From CAZAEL01 sp964484135 (GTDB taxonomy: Bacteria; Elusimicrobiota; Elusimicrobia; FEN-1173), in contig CAZAEL010000002.1 of assembly GCA_964484135.1 (NCBI GenBank), positions 1 to 64,000 on the forward strand: 64,000 nt of DNA. The letters are read 5' to 3'. The position numbers and the translations under genes are program-made. The notes below the pieces were generated by a model that saw only the letters and a list, made by a program, of their open reading frames with translations, was not told the origin of the DNA and made no database searches. This document shows, piece by piece, positions 36,336-45,351 of the stretch (positions are counted from its first letter, which is position 1; every line of letters starts with the position of its first letter).

Positions 36336-37454
36336 ATGGATCTGGACGAAAAAAGCATCACCCCGCTGACGGACATCGCGGACCTCGAGGACCGGGGCCA
36401 CCGCATCGTGGAGGCCCTGGCCGGGGACATCACCGCCACGGAGACCACCCGGCGGCTGCTGGAGAAGCTCCAGCACGAGAAAAAGGACAGTTTCTACAGC
36501 GACGTCCTCTGCTACGTGACCTCGGAGCGGTACCCCGAGAGCCAGGCCCAGTCCATGTGGAACGACATCAAGAACCACAAGTTCTTCATGAGCGAGCGGC
36601 TGGGCCGCAACGTGGGCATACGCGTCGCGGCCATCGACTACCTGGTGAACGTGCGCAAGCTGATCCACGCGCCGCGGGTGATCAAGTCGAGCGACTTCCG
36701 CCAGACGGTCAAGTGGGCGCGCACCGACCCCCTGACGGGGCTGCACAACCGCCGCTACTTCACGGAGCAGGCCAACCGGATCCTGGAGGTGGCCAACCGC
36801 ATGCAGGTGCCCGTCACCCTGATGATGGCGGACCTGGACCATTTCAAGCCGTTCAACGACCGGCACGGCCACCAGGCCGGCGACCTGTTGCTCCAGGAGG
36901 TCGGGCGCATCGTGCGCGGCTGCGTGCGCAGCTCAGACGTGGTGGCCCGGTACGGCGGCGACGAGCTGGCCCTGCTCCTGCCCAAGGCCTCCAAGGCGGA
37001 CTCGGTGCCCGTGGCGGAGAAGATCCGGATGCAGATCGAGGAGAACTGCCAGCCCATGGGCGTGACCATCAGCATCGGCGTGGCCCAGTACCCCCAGGAC
37101 GCCGCCAACCGGGAAGACCTGATCACGGCCGCGGACGAGGTGCTGTACCGCGCCAAGGAGTTCGGCGGAAACAAAGTCTGCTACTTCCACGCCACGCGGT
37201 TCTTTTTCGCGTCCAAGGACCCCGAGACGCAGAACGTCAGCCTGGTGGGGGACTTCAACAACTGGAACACCCGCACCCATCCCATGGGGCGGCTGAGCGA
37301 CGGCCGGGGCTGGGAGCTCGAGGTCACGCTCAAACCGGGGCGGTACCGGTACAAATTTTTGGTCAACCACACCCATTGGCTGCCGGACCCGTCGGCCAAG
37401 GAGTTCGAGAGCGACGGTTTCGGCGGGCAGTGTTCGGTGGTGGTGGTGAAATAA
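36336..37454 (+). CDS. Diguanylate cyclase with C-terminal CBM48/AMPK-type glycogen-binding domain
   Basis: 372 residues. N-terminal ~125 residues: helical, not assigned. GGDEF domain about 125-290: RTDPLTGLHNRRYF, MADLDHFKPFNDRHGH, GGDEL at 207-211 and SIGVAQYPQDA. An RSSD motif at 198-201, five residues before GGDEL, is the product-inhibition I-site, so it should make cyclic di-GMP and be feedback-inhibited. Residues ~298-372 (VSLVGDFNNWNTRTHPM, GRYRYKFLVN, WLPDPSAKEF) are an early-set/CBM48 domain like that of AMPK-beta. This suggests the cyclase senses or binds glycogen-like glucan. Flanked by repeat hairpins on both sides, so probably transcribed on its own. Confidence 0.88.
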   Translation: MDLDEKSITPLTDIADLEDRGHRIVEALAGDITATETTRRLLEKLQHEKKDSFYSDVLCYVTSERYPESQAQSMWNDIKNHKFFMSERLGRNVGIRVAAIDYLVNVRKLIHAPRVIKSSDFRQTVKWARTDPLTGLHNRRYFTEQANRILEVANRMQVPVTLMMADLDHFKPFNDRHGHQAGDLLLQEVGRIVRGCVRSSDVVARYGGDELALLLPKASKADSVPVAEKIRMQIEENCQPMGVTISIGVAQYPQDAANREDLITAADEVLYRAKEFGGNKVCYFHATRFFFASKDPETQNVSLVGDFNNWNTRTHPMGRLSDGRGWELEVTLKPGRYRYKFLVNHTHWLPDPSAKEFESDGFGGQCSVVVVK

Positions 37455-37457
37455 AAA

Positions 37458-37549
37458 CGTGTTCCAGTGTTTCCGTGCTTCAGTGCTGCGGTTAAAACCT
37501 TTTTATGTTTAACTGCAACACGGCAGCACCGCAGCACGGCAGCACGCCT
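37458..37549. repeat. Octanucleotide arrays in convergent orientation forming a hairpin
   Basis: Left arm: units CGTGTTCC, AGTGTTTC, CGTGCTTC, AGTGCTGC (37458-37489). Right arm: GCAACACG, GCAGCACC, GCAGCACG, GCAGCACG (37515-37546), the reverse complement of the left units with variation. Loop centre is AT-rich. Same unit family as 35630-35661. It separates the GGDEF gene from guaB3. Confidence 0.6.
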
Positions 37550-37566
37550 CTTAAGGAGAAAAGATA

Positions 37567-38730
37567 ATGGCATTTTTCATCGGACGTGACAGGGAGGCCC
37601 GGCGTTCCTACGGGTTCGACGAGGTGGCCATCGTGCCGGGTTCCATGACCGTTGACCCGGAGGACACCAATACGGAGACGGCCATCGGCCCGGTCAAGCT
37701 CAAGATCCCCTTCGTGGCCAGCGCCATGGACGGGACCGTGGACGTGAAGTTCGCCCTGGCCATGAGCCAGCTGGGCGGCCTGGCCGTCCTGAACCTGGAG
37801 GGCCTGCACACGCGGTACGAGGACCCCTCCGGCCCGTACGAGGAGATCACCAAGGCCTCCCCCGAGGAGGCGCCCAAGGTCTTCCAGAAGATTTACTCCC
37901 AGCCCATCAAGGAGGCGCTCATCGCCAAGCGCGTCCAGGAGATCAAGAAGGGCGGCGGCGTCGCGGCCGTGTCCTGCGTGCCCAAGAACGCCAACAAGTT
38001 CGGGCCCCTGGCGGCCAAGGCGGGGGCGGACGTGTTCGTGGTGCAGGGCACCGTGGCCACCGCCCAGTACGTGTCCTCCAAGGGGACGCCGCTGGACCTG
38101 GCCAGGCTCTGCAAGGAGATCCATATCCCCGTGGTGATCGGGAACGTGGTGACCTATTCCGCCGCGCTGGAGCTGATGGAGACCGGCTGTTCCGGCATCC
38201 TGGTGGGCGTGGGGCCCGGCGCGGCCTGCACCTCCCGGGGGGTGCTGGGCATCGGCGTGCCGCAGATCACGGCCACGGTGGACTGCGCCGCGGCGCGGGA
38301 CTTCTATTTCAAAAAGACCGGCCGTTACGTGTCCATCATCACCGACGGCGGCATGACCAACTCCGGCGACGTGTGCAAGGCCTTCGCGGCCGGGGCGGAC
38401 CTGGTGATGATGGGGTCCACCTTCGCCCGCGCCAAGGAGGCGCCGGGCCGGGGCTACCACTGGGGCATGGCCATGCCGGACCGTTACCTGCCCCGCGGCA
38501 CCCGCATCTACGTCGGCACCAAGAGCACGCTGGAGGAGGTGCTCTTCGGGCCCGCCACCCAGGAGGAGGGGCTCCAGAACTTCGTGGGCGCGCTCCGCAC
38601 CTGCATGGGGTACGTGGGCGCCAAGACCATCAAGGAGTTCCAGCTCGCGGAGCTCATCATCGCGCCCGAGATCAAGCACGAGGGCAAGCTCTTTCAGCAG
38701 GCCCAGCGGGTCGGCATGGGGAAAAAGTAG
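37567..38730 (+). CDS. guaB3: IMP dehydrogenase family protein, GuaB3 type
   Basis: 387 residues without CBS domains. The catalytic loop GVGPGAACTSRGVLGIGVPQ (Cys nucleophile) and the GGMTNSGDVCKAFAAGADLVM phosphate-binding region define the IMPDH fold; the sequence is GuaB3-like rather than GuaB. IMPDH oxidises IMP to XMP; some GuaB3 proteins have been shown to have this activity. As it precedes guaA, with only two small genes between, and no other guaB is in the window, it likely performs the step here. AAGGAG lies 9 nt before the ATG. Confidence 0.9.
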   Translation: MAFFIGRDREARRSYGFDEVAIVPGSMTVDPEDTNTETAIGPVKLKIPFVASAMDGTVDVKFALAMSQLGGLAVLNLEGLHTRYEDPSGPYEEITKASPEEAPKVFQKIYSQPIKEALIAKRVQEIKKGGGVAAVSCVPKNANKFGPLAAKAGADVFVVQGTVATAQYVSSKGTPLDLARLCKEIHIPVVIGNVVTYSAALELMETGCSGILVGVGPGAACTSRGVLGIGVPQITATVDCAAARDFYFKKTGRYVSIITDGGMTNSGDVCKAFAAGADLVMMGSTFARAKEAPGRGYHWGMAMPDRYLPRGTRIYVGTKSTLEEVLFGPATQEEGLQNFVGALRTCMGYVGAKTIKEFQLAELIIAPEIKHEGKLFQQAQRVGMGKK

Positions 38731-38894
38731 CGACGTTTCACTGATCTTTTCCGCCGCAGCGCTCACTTCACAACAAGACTTCTTCGGATCGCAGGTCCCT
38801 CCGGCCGGTCGTTTCGGACAACGGGCCGGGGGGAGGTCTTTTCTGTCGCGAAGGTTCGCGGGGCGAGACGCCCCCAAAGACGATAGGAGGTCAA

Positions 38895-39122
38895 ATGAAT
38901 CGAATCATGTACAAGGGGTGTGAGATTCATGCGGTGCCTTTTCGGTCGTCGGTTTCCAACCGGTGGAACGCGCATGTCTATATTTCGGTCAACCACGGCA
39001 AGACGGTGGACACCCTGCAATTCACGGACGGGTGCGGCGTGGAGCGGGAGGACAGGGCCGTCCAGCATTGCTTCGACTTCGGCAGGCAGATCATCGACGG
39101 CAAGCTGGCCGTGCCGGTGTGA
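38895..39122 (+). CDS. Small conserved protein of unknown function
   Basis: 75 residues. YKGCEIHAVPFRSS, RWNAHVYISVNHG and FDFGRQIIDGKL resemble a small bacterial family with an I(D)GK ending seen as stand-alone proteins, sometimes labelled HlyU-like; I do not assign a function. AGGAGG lies 5 nt before the ATG. The 164-nt gap after guaB3 holds a perfect GGGGCG-AGA-CGCCCC hairpin (38860-38874) just upstream of this ribosome site. Confidence 0.7.
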   Translation: MNRIMYKGCEIHAVPFRSSVSNRWNAHVYISVNHGKTVDTLQFTDGCGVEREDRAVQHCFDFGRQIIDGKLAVPV

Positions 39123-39167
39123 TACGGGGCTCTGCATTTAAGGGCCCTCTTGGATTTTAGGAGGGTT

Positions 39168-39965
39168 ATGGCAAAAAGATTGATTTTTATCAGTTGCGGA
39201 CAACAGACCAAGGTTGAAAAGAATTTAGGCTCCGAGATAAAAAACCTGGTGGATCAAACCCCAGGTTTTGAAGGGTATTTTGCGGATACCGTCAATTCAC
39301 TGGAGGCTTTATCTGTAAACATATTTGAGGCTATCAGAAAGTGTGATGGCGCGATTTTCTTTTTTCATGAAAGAGGAAAGGTGGTAGATTCTAGCGGGGA
39401 AATTTGGGGAGTGCGTTCTTCTGTTTGGGTTAATCAAGAGATTGCTCTTTTGGCCTATCGCAAGTATTTAGAACAAACGGGAATCCCTATCATTGCGTTT
39501 AAAGATGGGTCAGTGTTGTTGGAAGGTGCTATGACAAATCTTATTGTTAATCCGCATTTAATTTCTTCAAAAGAGGAAATTGAATCGAAAATATCCAAAT
39601 GGCTACTGGAGGCAAAGTTTCCAAATAAAGATATTGATATGAATAAGCCTGGTTTTGAGAAAAAATGGGGTCGTCTGTCGGAAAATGCAAGGTATGTCCT
39701 TATGGCTTTAGTTGATGAGGGTGGAAAAGATGTGGCAGAACATCTCGTGCGACAGGGGTTTAAAACGTATCAACGCTTTCCAAGCGAGCAAGAAGGAAAC
39801 GGTGCTTTTACCCTGGCAAAGGCCGAGCTTTTCAATGTTGGATTTATTAAGAAGGAAGAGGCATTTAGAATAATGAATATTCACGAGAATTGGCAACTTA
39901 TGATCAAAGAAGCCGTTGTGTCACTAAAAGAACAAATCGAGTTAGAGAAACTCTTACTTAAATGA
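39168..39965 (+). CDS. AT-rich, horizontally acquired TIR-like/nucleotide-binding protein
   Basis: 265 residues; ATG at 39168 with AGGAGG 5 nt before. Base composition is far more AT-rich than every neighbour, with codons such as TTA, ATA and AAA common. The N-terminal ~150 residues look like a Rossmann/TIR-like module: RLIFISCGQQTKVEKNLGSE, NIFEAIRKCDGAIFFFHERG, SSVWVNQEIALLAYRKYL. The C-terminal ~100 residues look like a helical, winged-helix-like part (RLSENARYVLMALVDEGGKD). TIR-like proteins of this kind often serve in anti-phage defence by acting on nucleotides, but no catalytic residue is certain. Its stop overlaps the guaA start (ATGA), so it is translationally coupled to GMP synthase. 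Confidence 0.7.
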   Translation: MAKRLIFISCGQQTKVEKNLGSEIKNLVDQTPGFEGYFADTVNSLEALSVNIFEAIRKCDGAIFFFHERGKVVDSSGEIWGVRSSVWVNQEIALLAYRKYLEQTGIPIIAFKDGSVLLEGAMTNLIVNPHLISSKEEIESKISKWLLEAKFPNKDIDMNKPGFEKKWGRLSENARYVLMALVDEGGKDVAEHLVRQGFKTYQRFPSEQEGNGAFTLAKAELFNVGFIKKEEAFRIMNIHENWQLMIKEAVVSLKEQIELEKLLLK

Positions 39966-41494
39966 TCATCATCCTTGATTTTGGGTCGCAGTACACGCAA
40001 CTGATCGCCCGCCGCGTGCGGGAGGCCAACGTGTTCTGCGAGATCCATCCTTTCAATTATCCCCTGGAAAAAATTCAAGCGGCCCGGCCGCAAGGCGTCA
40101 TCCTGTCCGGCGGGCCCTCCAGCGTGTACGACAAAAAGGCCCCCAAGTCGGACCCCGGCGTGTTCGACCTGGGCGTGCCGGTGCTGGGCATCTGCTACGG
40201 CCTGCAGCTCATGATCTCCCACTTCGGGGGGCAGGTGACCAGGTCCCCCCGGCGGGAGTACGGGCCCGCGGACATCGAGGTCCTGCAGGGGACCGGCAAC
40301 GGCCTCTTTTCCGGCCTGCCGGAGCGTTTGCCCGTGTGGATGAGCCACGGCGACGCGGCCGAGTCCCTGCCCGCGGCTTTCATGCCCCTGGCGCGGACGC
40401 CCAACGCCCCGTACGCCGCCTTCAAGCACCGGGAGCGGAGCCTGTACGGCGTGCAGTTCCACCCGGAGGTGCACCACACGCCCCAGGGCAAGGACATCCT
40501 GGCCAACTTCCTTTTCAAGATCTGCGGGGTCAAGCCGGACTGGAACATGCGCGACTTCGCGGAGGAGGAGATCCGCAAGGTCCGCCAGCGGGTGGGGAAG
40601 GAAAAGGTGATCCTGGCCCTGTCCGGGGGGGTGGATTCCTCCGTGGCCGCGGCCCTGCTGCACCGGGCCCTGGGCAAACAGCTCATCTGCATCTTCGTGA
40701 ACAACGGCCTGCTCCGCGCCGGGGAGGAGGAGCGGGTCCGGGAGGTCTTCGGCTCGGCCCAGGGGTACGTGACGCGCGTGGTGGACGCCCGCCAACGGTT
40801 TTTGAGGAAACTCAAGGGCGTCACCGACCCGGAGAAAAAGCGCAAGATCATCGGCGCCGAGTTCATCGCGGTCTTCGAGGAGCACGCCAAGAAACAAAAG
40901 GGCGTGAGGTTCCTGGCGCAGGGCACGCTGTACCCGGACGTGATCGAGAGCGTGTCCGTGAAGGGCCCCTCCGCCACCATCAAGACCCACCACAACGTGG
41001 GGGGCCTGCCCAAGCGCATGAAGATGGAGCTGGTGGAGCCCCTGCGGTTCCTGTTCAAGGACGAGGTCCGCGCCCTGGGCAAGGAGCTGGGCCTTCCCGA
41101 TGAAATCCTTTTCCGCCAGCCCTTCCCCGGCCCGGGCCTGGCGGTCCGCGTGCTGGGCGAAGTGACGGAGGAGAAGCTCCGCAAGGCGCGGGAGGCGGAC
41201 CTGATCGTGGAGCAGGAGGTCCGCGCCGCGGGCCTGTACCGCAAGCTCTGGCAGTCTTTCGCCGTGCTCCTGCCCGTGAACAGCGTGGGCGTCATGGGGG
41301 ACGAGCGCACGTACGAGAACGCCATCGCGGTGCGGGCCGTGAACTCCGTGGACGCCATGACCGCGGACTGGGCCCGCCTGCCGGACCAGGTGCTGGCCAA
41401 GATTTCCTCCCGCATCATCAACGAGGTGCGGGGCGTGAACCGGGTGGTGTACGACATCTCTTCCAAACCGCCTGCCACCATCGAGTGGGAATAA
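39962..41494 (+). CDS. guaA: GMP synthase (glutamine-hydrolysing)
   Basis: 510 residues. Converts XMP to GMP. N-terminal glutaminase: LDFGSQYTQLIARRV, GICYGLQLM (Cys nucleophile), VQFHPEVHHTPQG. Central ATP-pyrophosphatase P-loop: LALSGGVDSSVAAALL. C-terminal dimerisation domain: RQPFPGPGLAVRVLG and the end KPPATIEWE. The ATG at 39962 overlaps the stop of the AT-rich gene by 4 nt and no separate ribosome site is needed. A strong terminator follows. Confidence 0.98.
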   Translation: MIIILDFGSQYTQLIARRVREANVFCEIHPFNYPLEKIQAARPQGVILSGGPSSVYDKKAPKSDPGVFDLGVPVLGICYGLQLMISHFGGQVTRSPRREYGPADIEVLQGTGNGLFSGLPERLPVWMSHGDAAESLPAAFMPLARTPNAPYAAFKHRERSLYGVQFHPEVHHTPQGKDILANFLFKICGVKPDWNMRDFAEEEIRKVRQRVGKEKVILALSGGVDSSVAAALLHRALGKQLICIFVNNGLLRAGEEERVREVFGSAQGYVTRVVDARQRFLRKLKGVTDPEKKRKIIGAEFIAVFEEHAKKQKGVRFLAQGTLYPDVIESVSVKGPSATIKTHHNVGGLPKRMKMELVEPLRFLFKDEVRALGKELGLPDEILFRQPFPGPGLAVRVLGEVTEEKLRKAREADLIVEQEVRAAGLYRKLWQSFAVLLPVNSVGVMGDERTYENAIAVRAVNSVDAMTADWARLPDQVLAKISSRIINEVRGVNRVVYDISSKPPATIEWE

Positions 41495-41500
41495 GCGGCG

Positions 41501-41527
41501 CCGCCGTCTTCAAGACCGGCGGTTTTT
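41501..41527 (+). terminator. Rho-independent terminator after guaA
   Basis: GC-rich stem CCGCCGTCT/AGACCGGCGG with one bulged C and a 3-nt loop, followed by TTTTT (41523-41527), 6 nt after the guaA stop. It ends the gua transcript and separates it from purC. Confidence 0.8.
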
Positions 41528-41552
41528 AACGGAAAGGGTCGGGGGACTGAAA

Positions 41553-42446
41553 ATGACGGCGGCGACCGTGGAATCTTCTCTTCCTTTCAAGGTGTGGACC
41601 CGCGGCAAGGTGCGCGACGTGTACGACCTGGGCGACAAGCTCCTGATCGTGGCCACGGACCGCATCTCGGCCTACGACCACGTCCTGCCCACCCCCATCC
41701 CGGGCAAGGGCATCGTGCTCTGCCAGACCTCCAATTTCTGGTTCGAGCGGCTGAAGTCCGTGTGCCCCAACCACCTGGTGGCCGGGTCGGTGAAGGATTT
41801 TCCGGCGGACATCCGGGACAAGTGCCGGGGCTTGGAAGGGCGGGCCGCGCTGGTGAAGAAGGCCAAGCGCGTGGACATCGAGTGCGTGGTGCGGGGCTAT
41901 CTGGCCGGGTCCGGCTGGAAGGAATACCAGGCGAGCCGGACGGTCTGCGGCATCAAACTGCCGGAGGGCCTCGTGGAATCGGCCAGGCTGCCGGAGCCTA
42001 TCTTCACGCCGGCCACCAAGGAGGAACGGGGCAGGCACGACGAAAACATTTCCTTCGAGCGGATGGCGTCCATCGTGGGCAAGCCCCTGGCCGAAAAGCT
42101 CCGCGACGTCAGCCTGGCGATCTTCAAGGAGGCGTCGAAATACGCCGAGTCCCGCGGCTTCATCCTGGCGGACACCAAGTTCGAGTTCGGCGAGCTGGAC
42201 GGCAAGATCATCCTGATCGACGAGGCGCTGACGCCCGACTCCTCCCGGTACTGGGACGTGACCCTGTACAGCCCCGGGAAGTCCCAGGAGTCCTTCGACA
42301 AGCAGTTCGTGCGGGATTACCTGAACCGGATCCAATGGAACCGCCAGCCGCCCGCCCCCGCCCTGCCGGCGGACGTGGTGGCCGGCACGCGGCAGAAATA
42401 CGCGGCCGCGTACGAACGCCTCACCGGCCAAAAGTTCGCGTGGTGA
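41553..42446 (+). CDS. purC: Phosphoribosylaminoimidazole-succinocarboxamide synthase
   Basis: 297 residues. Condenses CAIR with aspartate. GKVRDVYDLGDKLLIVATDR, YDHVLPTPIPGKG, ECVVRGYLAGSGWKEY, DTKFEFGELDGKIILIDEAL and TPDSSRYWDV are family signatures; the length matches the longer SAICAR synthetase type. The stop overlaps the purS GTG (GTGA). First gene of the purC-S-L-Q-F-D block; GGGGGA precedes the ATG. Confidence 0.97.
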   Translation: MTAATVESSLPFKVWTRGKVRDVYDLGDKLLIVATDRISAYDHVLPTPIPGKGIVLCQTSNFWFERLKSVCPNHLVAGSVKDFPADIRDKCRGLEGRAALVKKAKRVDIECVVRGYLAGSGWKEYQASRTVCGIKLPEGLVESARLPEPIFTPATKEERGRHDENISFERMASIVGKPLAEKLRDVSLAIFKEASKYAESRGFILADTKFEFGELDGKIILIDEALTPDSSRYWDVTLYSPGKSQESFDKQFVRDYLNRIQWNRQPPAPALPADVVAGTRQKYAAAYERLTGQKFAW

Positions 42447-42907
42447 CCTGGCGCGTCCTCGTCCAGTACAAGCCGGGCTTCGCCGATCACCGGGGCAAGG
42501 CCCTGGAAAAGGAGTGGCGGGCCTCCGGCCGCGCGCCCGTGAAAAAAATCCGGACGGGTCAGGCCTATGAGCTGCGCGGGGACTTGGCCGAGGAGGATGT
42601 CCGCCGGCTGGCCGAAAGGCTCCTGGCCGACCCCGTGACCCAGACCGCGGAGGTGGTCCCGGCGGAACGCAGCGCCGCGCCTCGGGGCGTGCGCCGGGCC
42701 GAGGTGTGGCCCAAGGACGGGGTGTCGGACCCCGTGGCGGACACGGTGCGGGTGGGCGCCCGGGACCTGGACCTGACGAGGATCGAGAAGGCCCGGTCCG
42801 GCGCGCTGTACGATTTTTGGGGAGCCCGCTCCGACAAGGACGTCAAGAATTTCTGCGAAAGCTTTCTGATGAACGACCTGGTGCAAAAGGTGGAAATCCT
42901 GTCGTGA
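42443..42907 (+). CDS. purS: PurS, tandemly duplicated and fused (FGAM synthase subunit)
   Basis: 154 residues, about twice the normal ~80. Two PurS-like repeats: residues ~3-72 (WRVLVQYKPGFADHRGKALE ... LLADPVTQTAEVV) and ~83-154 (RRAEVWPKDGVSDPVADTVR ... FLMNDLVQKVEIL). PurS bridges PurL and PurQ in the FGAM synthase complex and normally works as a dimer; the fusion gives a covalent pseudo-dimer. GTG start overlaps purC, stop overlaps purL (both GTGA). Confidence 0.88.
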   Translation: MTWRVLVQYKPGFADHRGKALEKEWRASGRAPVKKIRTGQAYELRGDLAEEDVRRLAERLLADPVTQTAEVVPAERSAAPRGVRRAEVWPKDGVSDPVADTVRVGARDLDLTRIEKARSGALYDFWGARSDKDVKNFCESFLMNDLVQKVEILS

Positions 42908-45351
42908 CATCTCCCTCCTCGACCTTGACGCGGGCGGCCCTGCCGGAGTTCCTCCGTCTCGGCGAAAAAGACCTCCTGGCCTTGAGCCGCGAGCGGGGGT
43001 TGTCCCTGTCCGGGGAGGAGATGTCCGCCATCCAGGCCCATTTCCGCAAGGCGGGCCGGCCGCCCACGGAGGCGGAGCTGGAAACCCTGGCCCAGACCTG
43101 GTCCGAGCACTGCAACCACAAGACCTTCCGCGCCGCGATCGAGCACACGGAAAAGGACGAGCTGGGCCTGGAGCGGCGGCGTTCCTATAAAAATTTGCTC
43201 AAGGACACCATCATGCGCGTCACGGAGGAGCTCCGGCGGCCTTGGTGTTTGTCCGTGTTCAAAGACAACGCGGGCATCGTGTCCTTCAACGGCCGGGACG
43301 CGGTGGCCTTCAAGGTGGAAACCCACAACCATCCTTCGGCCCTGGAGCCGTACGGCGGCTCGGGCACGGGCCTGGGCGGCGTGATCCGGGACGTTCTGGG
43401 CGCGGGACTGGGCGCCCGGCCCATCGCCAACACCGACGTTTTCTGCTTCGCCCCGCTGGAGGAAAACGGAAAAAAGCCGGGGGACTCCGAGGCCCTGCCC
43501 CCGCGCCGCGTCTTCCACGGCGTGGTGTCCGGCGTGCGGGACTACGGCAACCGCATGGGCATCCCCACCGTGAACGGGGCCGTGTACTTCGACGAGGATT
43601 TCCGCCACAACCCCCTGGTCTTCTGCGGCACCCTGGGCCTCATGCCTGCGTCCGCGGTGCACAAGGAGGTCCGGCCCGGAGACCGCATCGTCATGGCCGG
43701 CGGCCGGGTGGGCCGGGACGGCATCCACGGCGCGACCTTTTCCTCCGACAGCCTCAGTTCCGGCATCCCTTCCAGCGTGGTGCAGATCGGCAACCCCATC
43801 GTGCAGAAGAAGATGATGGACGTGCTCCTGCGGGCCCGCGACCTGGGTCTGTACCGCGCGGTCACGGACTGCGGCGCGGGCGGCCTGTCCTCGGCCGTGG
43901 GCGAGATGGGCGCGGAGACCGGCGCGGACGTGCGCCTGGAGCGCGTGCCCCTGAAATACGCGGGCCTGGCGCCCTGGGAGATCTGGCTGTCCGAGTCCCA
44001 GGAGCGCATGGTCCTGGCCGTTCCGCCGGAAAAACTGGCCGATCTGCGGGCGCTCTTCGCCGAGGAGGACGTGGAGGCCGCGGACATCGGCGCCTTCACG
44101 GACAACGGCCTGCTGAAGGTGTCCCACGACGGCGACGTCCTGGTGGAGATGTCCATGGATTTCCTGCACGACGGCGTCCCCAAACGGAATTTGAAGTCCT
44201 TCTGGTCGCCGCCCGACGCGCCGGCGGATTTCATCCCGCCGGCGGGACGCGGGTCGCGCAAATCGTCCCCGGACCTTCACCGGGGCCTGCTGGACGTGTT
44301 GGGCCAGCCCACCGTGGCCAGCAAGGAATGGATCGTGCGCCAGTACGACCATGAGGTGCAAGGCCGCACCGTGCTCAAGCCCCTGGTGGGGCCTCTGTCC
44401 CGCGGGCCCGGCGACGGCGCCGCGCTCCGCCTGGGCCCCCATTCTTACGAAGGCGTGGCCGTGGCCTGCGGACTGAACCCCCATTACAGCCGGTGGGACC
44501 CATACTGGATGGCGGCGTCGGCCCTGGACGAGGCCGTGCGCAACTTGGTGGCCATGGGGGCCCGGCTGGACCGGATTTCCCTCCTGGACAATTTCTGCGG
44601 CGGCGATCCCCAGGACCCCCGGGCGCTGGGGGAGCTGGTGCGCGCGGCCCAGGCCTGTTACGACATGGCCCGGGCCTACGGCACGCCCTTCGTGTCCGGC
44701 AAGGACAGCCTGCACAACCAGTTCGTGGACCGCGCCACGGGACAAAAGCGCGCCATCCCCACCACCCTGCTCATTTCCGCCATGGCCTGGGTGGAGGACG
44801 TGCGGAAACTGATCACCATGGATCTGAAACGCTCCGGCAACTGGGTGTACGTCCTGGGTCTGACGCGGGACGAGATGGGCGGCTCCCAGTGGGGCCGCGT
44901 CCTGGGCCTGCGCGCGGGGCGGGTTCCGCGGGTGAACCCCCAGGAGACCCAGCCCCTGTACGAAAAACTGGCGGAGGCGACGGAGCGCGGCTTGGTGGCC
45001 GCCTGCCACGATTGCTCCGAAGGCGGGTTGGGCGCGGCCCTGGCGGAGATGGCGCTGGCCGGCGGCCTGGGGCTTTACGCGGACCTGCGGCGCGTCCCCG
45101 TGCCCGCCGACCTGAAGAACGAGGGCCGCACGGACAAGGCGCTTTTCTCCGAATCCAACGGACGTTTCGTGGCGGAGGTGCCGTCCAAGTCCCGCCGGGC
45201 CTTTGCCGTGCTTATGGAGGGGGTCCCCCTGGCCTGCCTGGGGCAGGTGCGGGAAGGGCCGCGGGTCCAGATGGTGGGGCTGGACGGAAAGGTCCTGTCC
45301 TGGTCCCTGGCCGAGATCGAGAAGGCCTGGGCCGGCGGGGTGAAGCCGTGA
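42904..45351 (+). CDS. purL: Phosphoribosylformylglycinamidine synthase, PurL subunit
   Basis: 815 residues, small-type PurL that needs PurS and PurQ. ATP-dependent conversion of FGAR to FGAM. ETWSEHC-like block (QTWSEHCNHKTFRAAI), KVETHNHPSALEPYGGSGTG and GAGGLSSAVGEMG are the AIRS-family ATP/substrate sites in the first half; GKDSLHNQF and CSEGGLGAALAEMALAGG in the second. GTG start overlapping purS; stop overlapping purQ. Confidence 0.97.
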   Translation: MTSPSSTLTRAALPEFLRLGEKDLLALSRERGLSLSGEEMSAIQAHFRKAGRPPTEAELETLAQTWSEHCNHKTFRAAIEHTEKDELGLERRRSYKNLLKDTIMRVTEELRRPWCLSVFKDNAGIVSFNGRDAVAFKVETHNHPSALEPYGGSGTGLGGVIRDVLGAGLGARPIANTDVFCFAPLEENGKKPGDSEALPPRRVFHGVVSGVRDYGNRMGIPTVNGAVYFDEDFRHNPLVFCGTLGLMPASAVHKEVRPGDRIVMAGGRVGRDGIHGATFSSDSLSSGIPSSVVQIGNPIVQKKMMDVLLRARDLGLYRAVTDCGAGGLSSAVGEMGAETGADVRLERVPLKYAGLAPWEIWLSESQERMVLAVPPEKLADLRALFAEEDVEAADIGAFTDNGLLKVSHDGDVLVEMSMDFLHDGVPKRNLKSFWSPPDAPADFIPPAGRGSRKSSPDLHRGLLDVLGQPTVASKEWIVRQYDHEVQGRTVLKPLVGPLSRGPGDGAALRLGPHSYEGVAVACGLNPHYSRWDPYWMAASALDEAVRNLVAMGARLDRISLLDNFCGGDPQDPRALGELVRAAQACYDMARAYGTPFVSGKDSLHNQFVDRATGQKRAIPTTLLISAMAWVEDVRKLITMDLKRSGNWVYVLGLTRDEMGGSQWGRVLGLRAGRVPRVNPQETQPLYEKLAEATERGLVAACHDCSEGGLGAALAEMALAGGLGLYADLRRVPVPADLKNEGRTDKALFSESNGRFVAEVPSKSRRAFAVLMEGVPLACLGQVREGPRVQMVGLDGKVLSWSLAEIEKAWAGGVKP

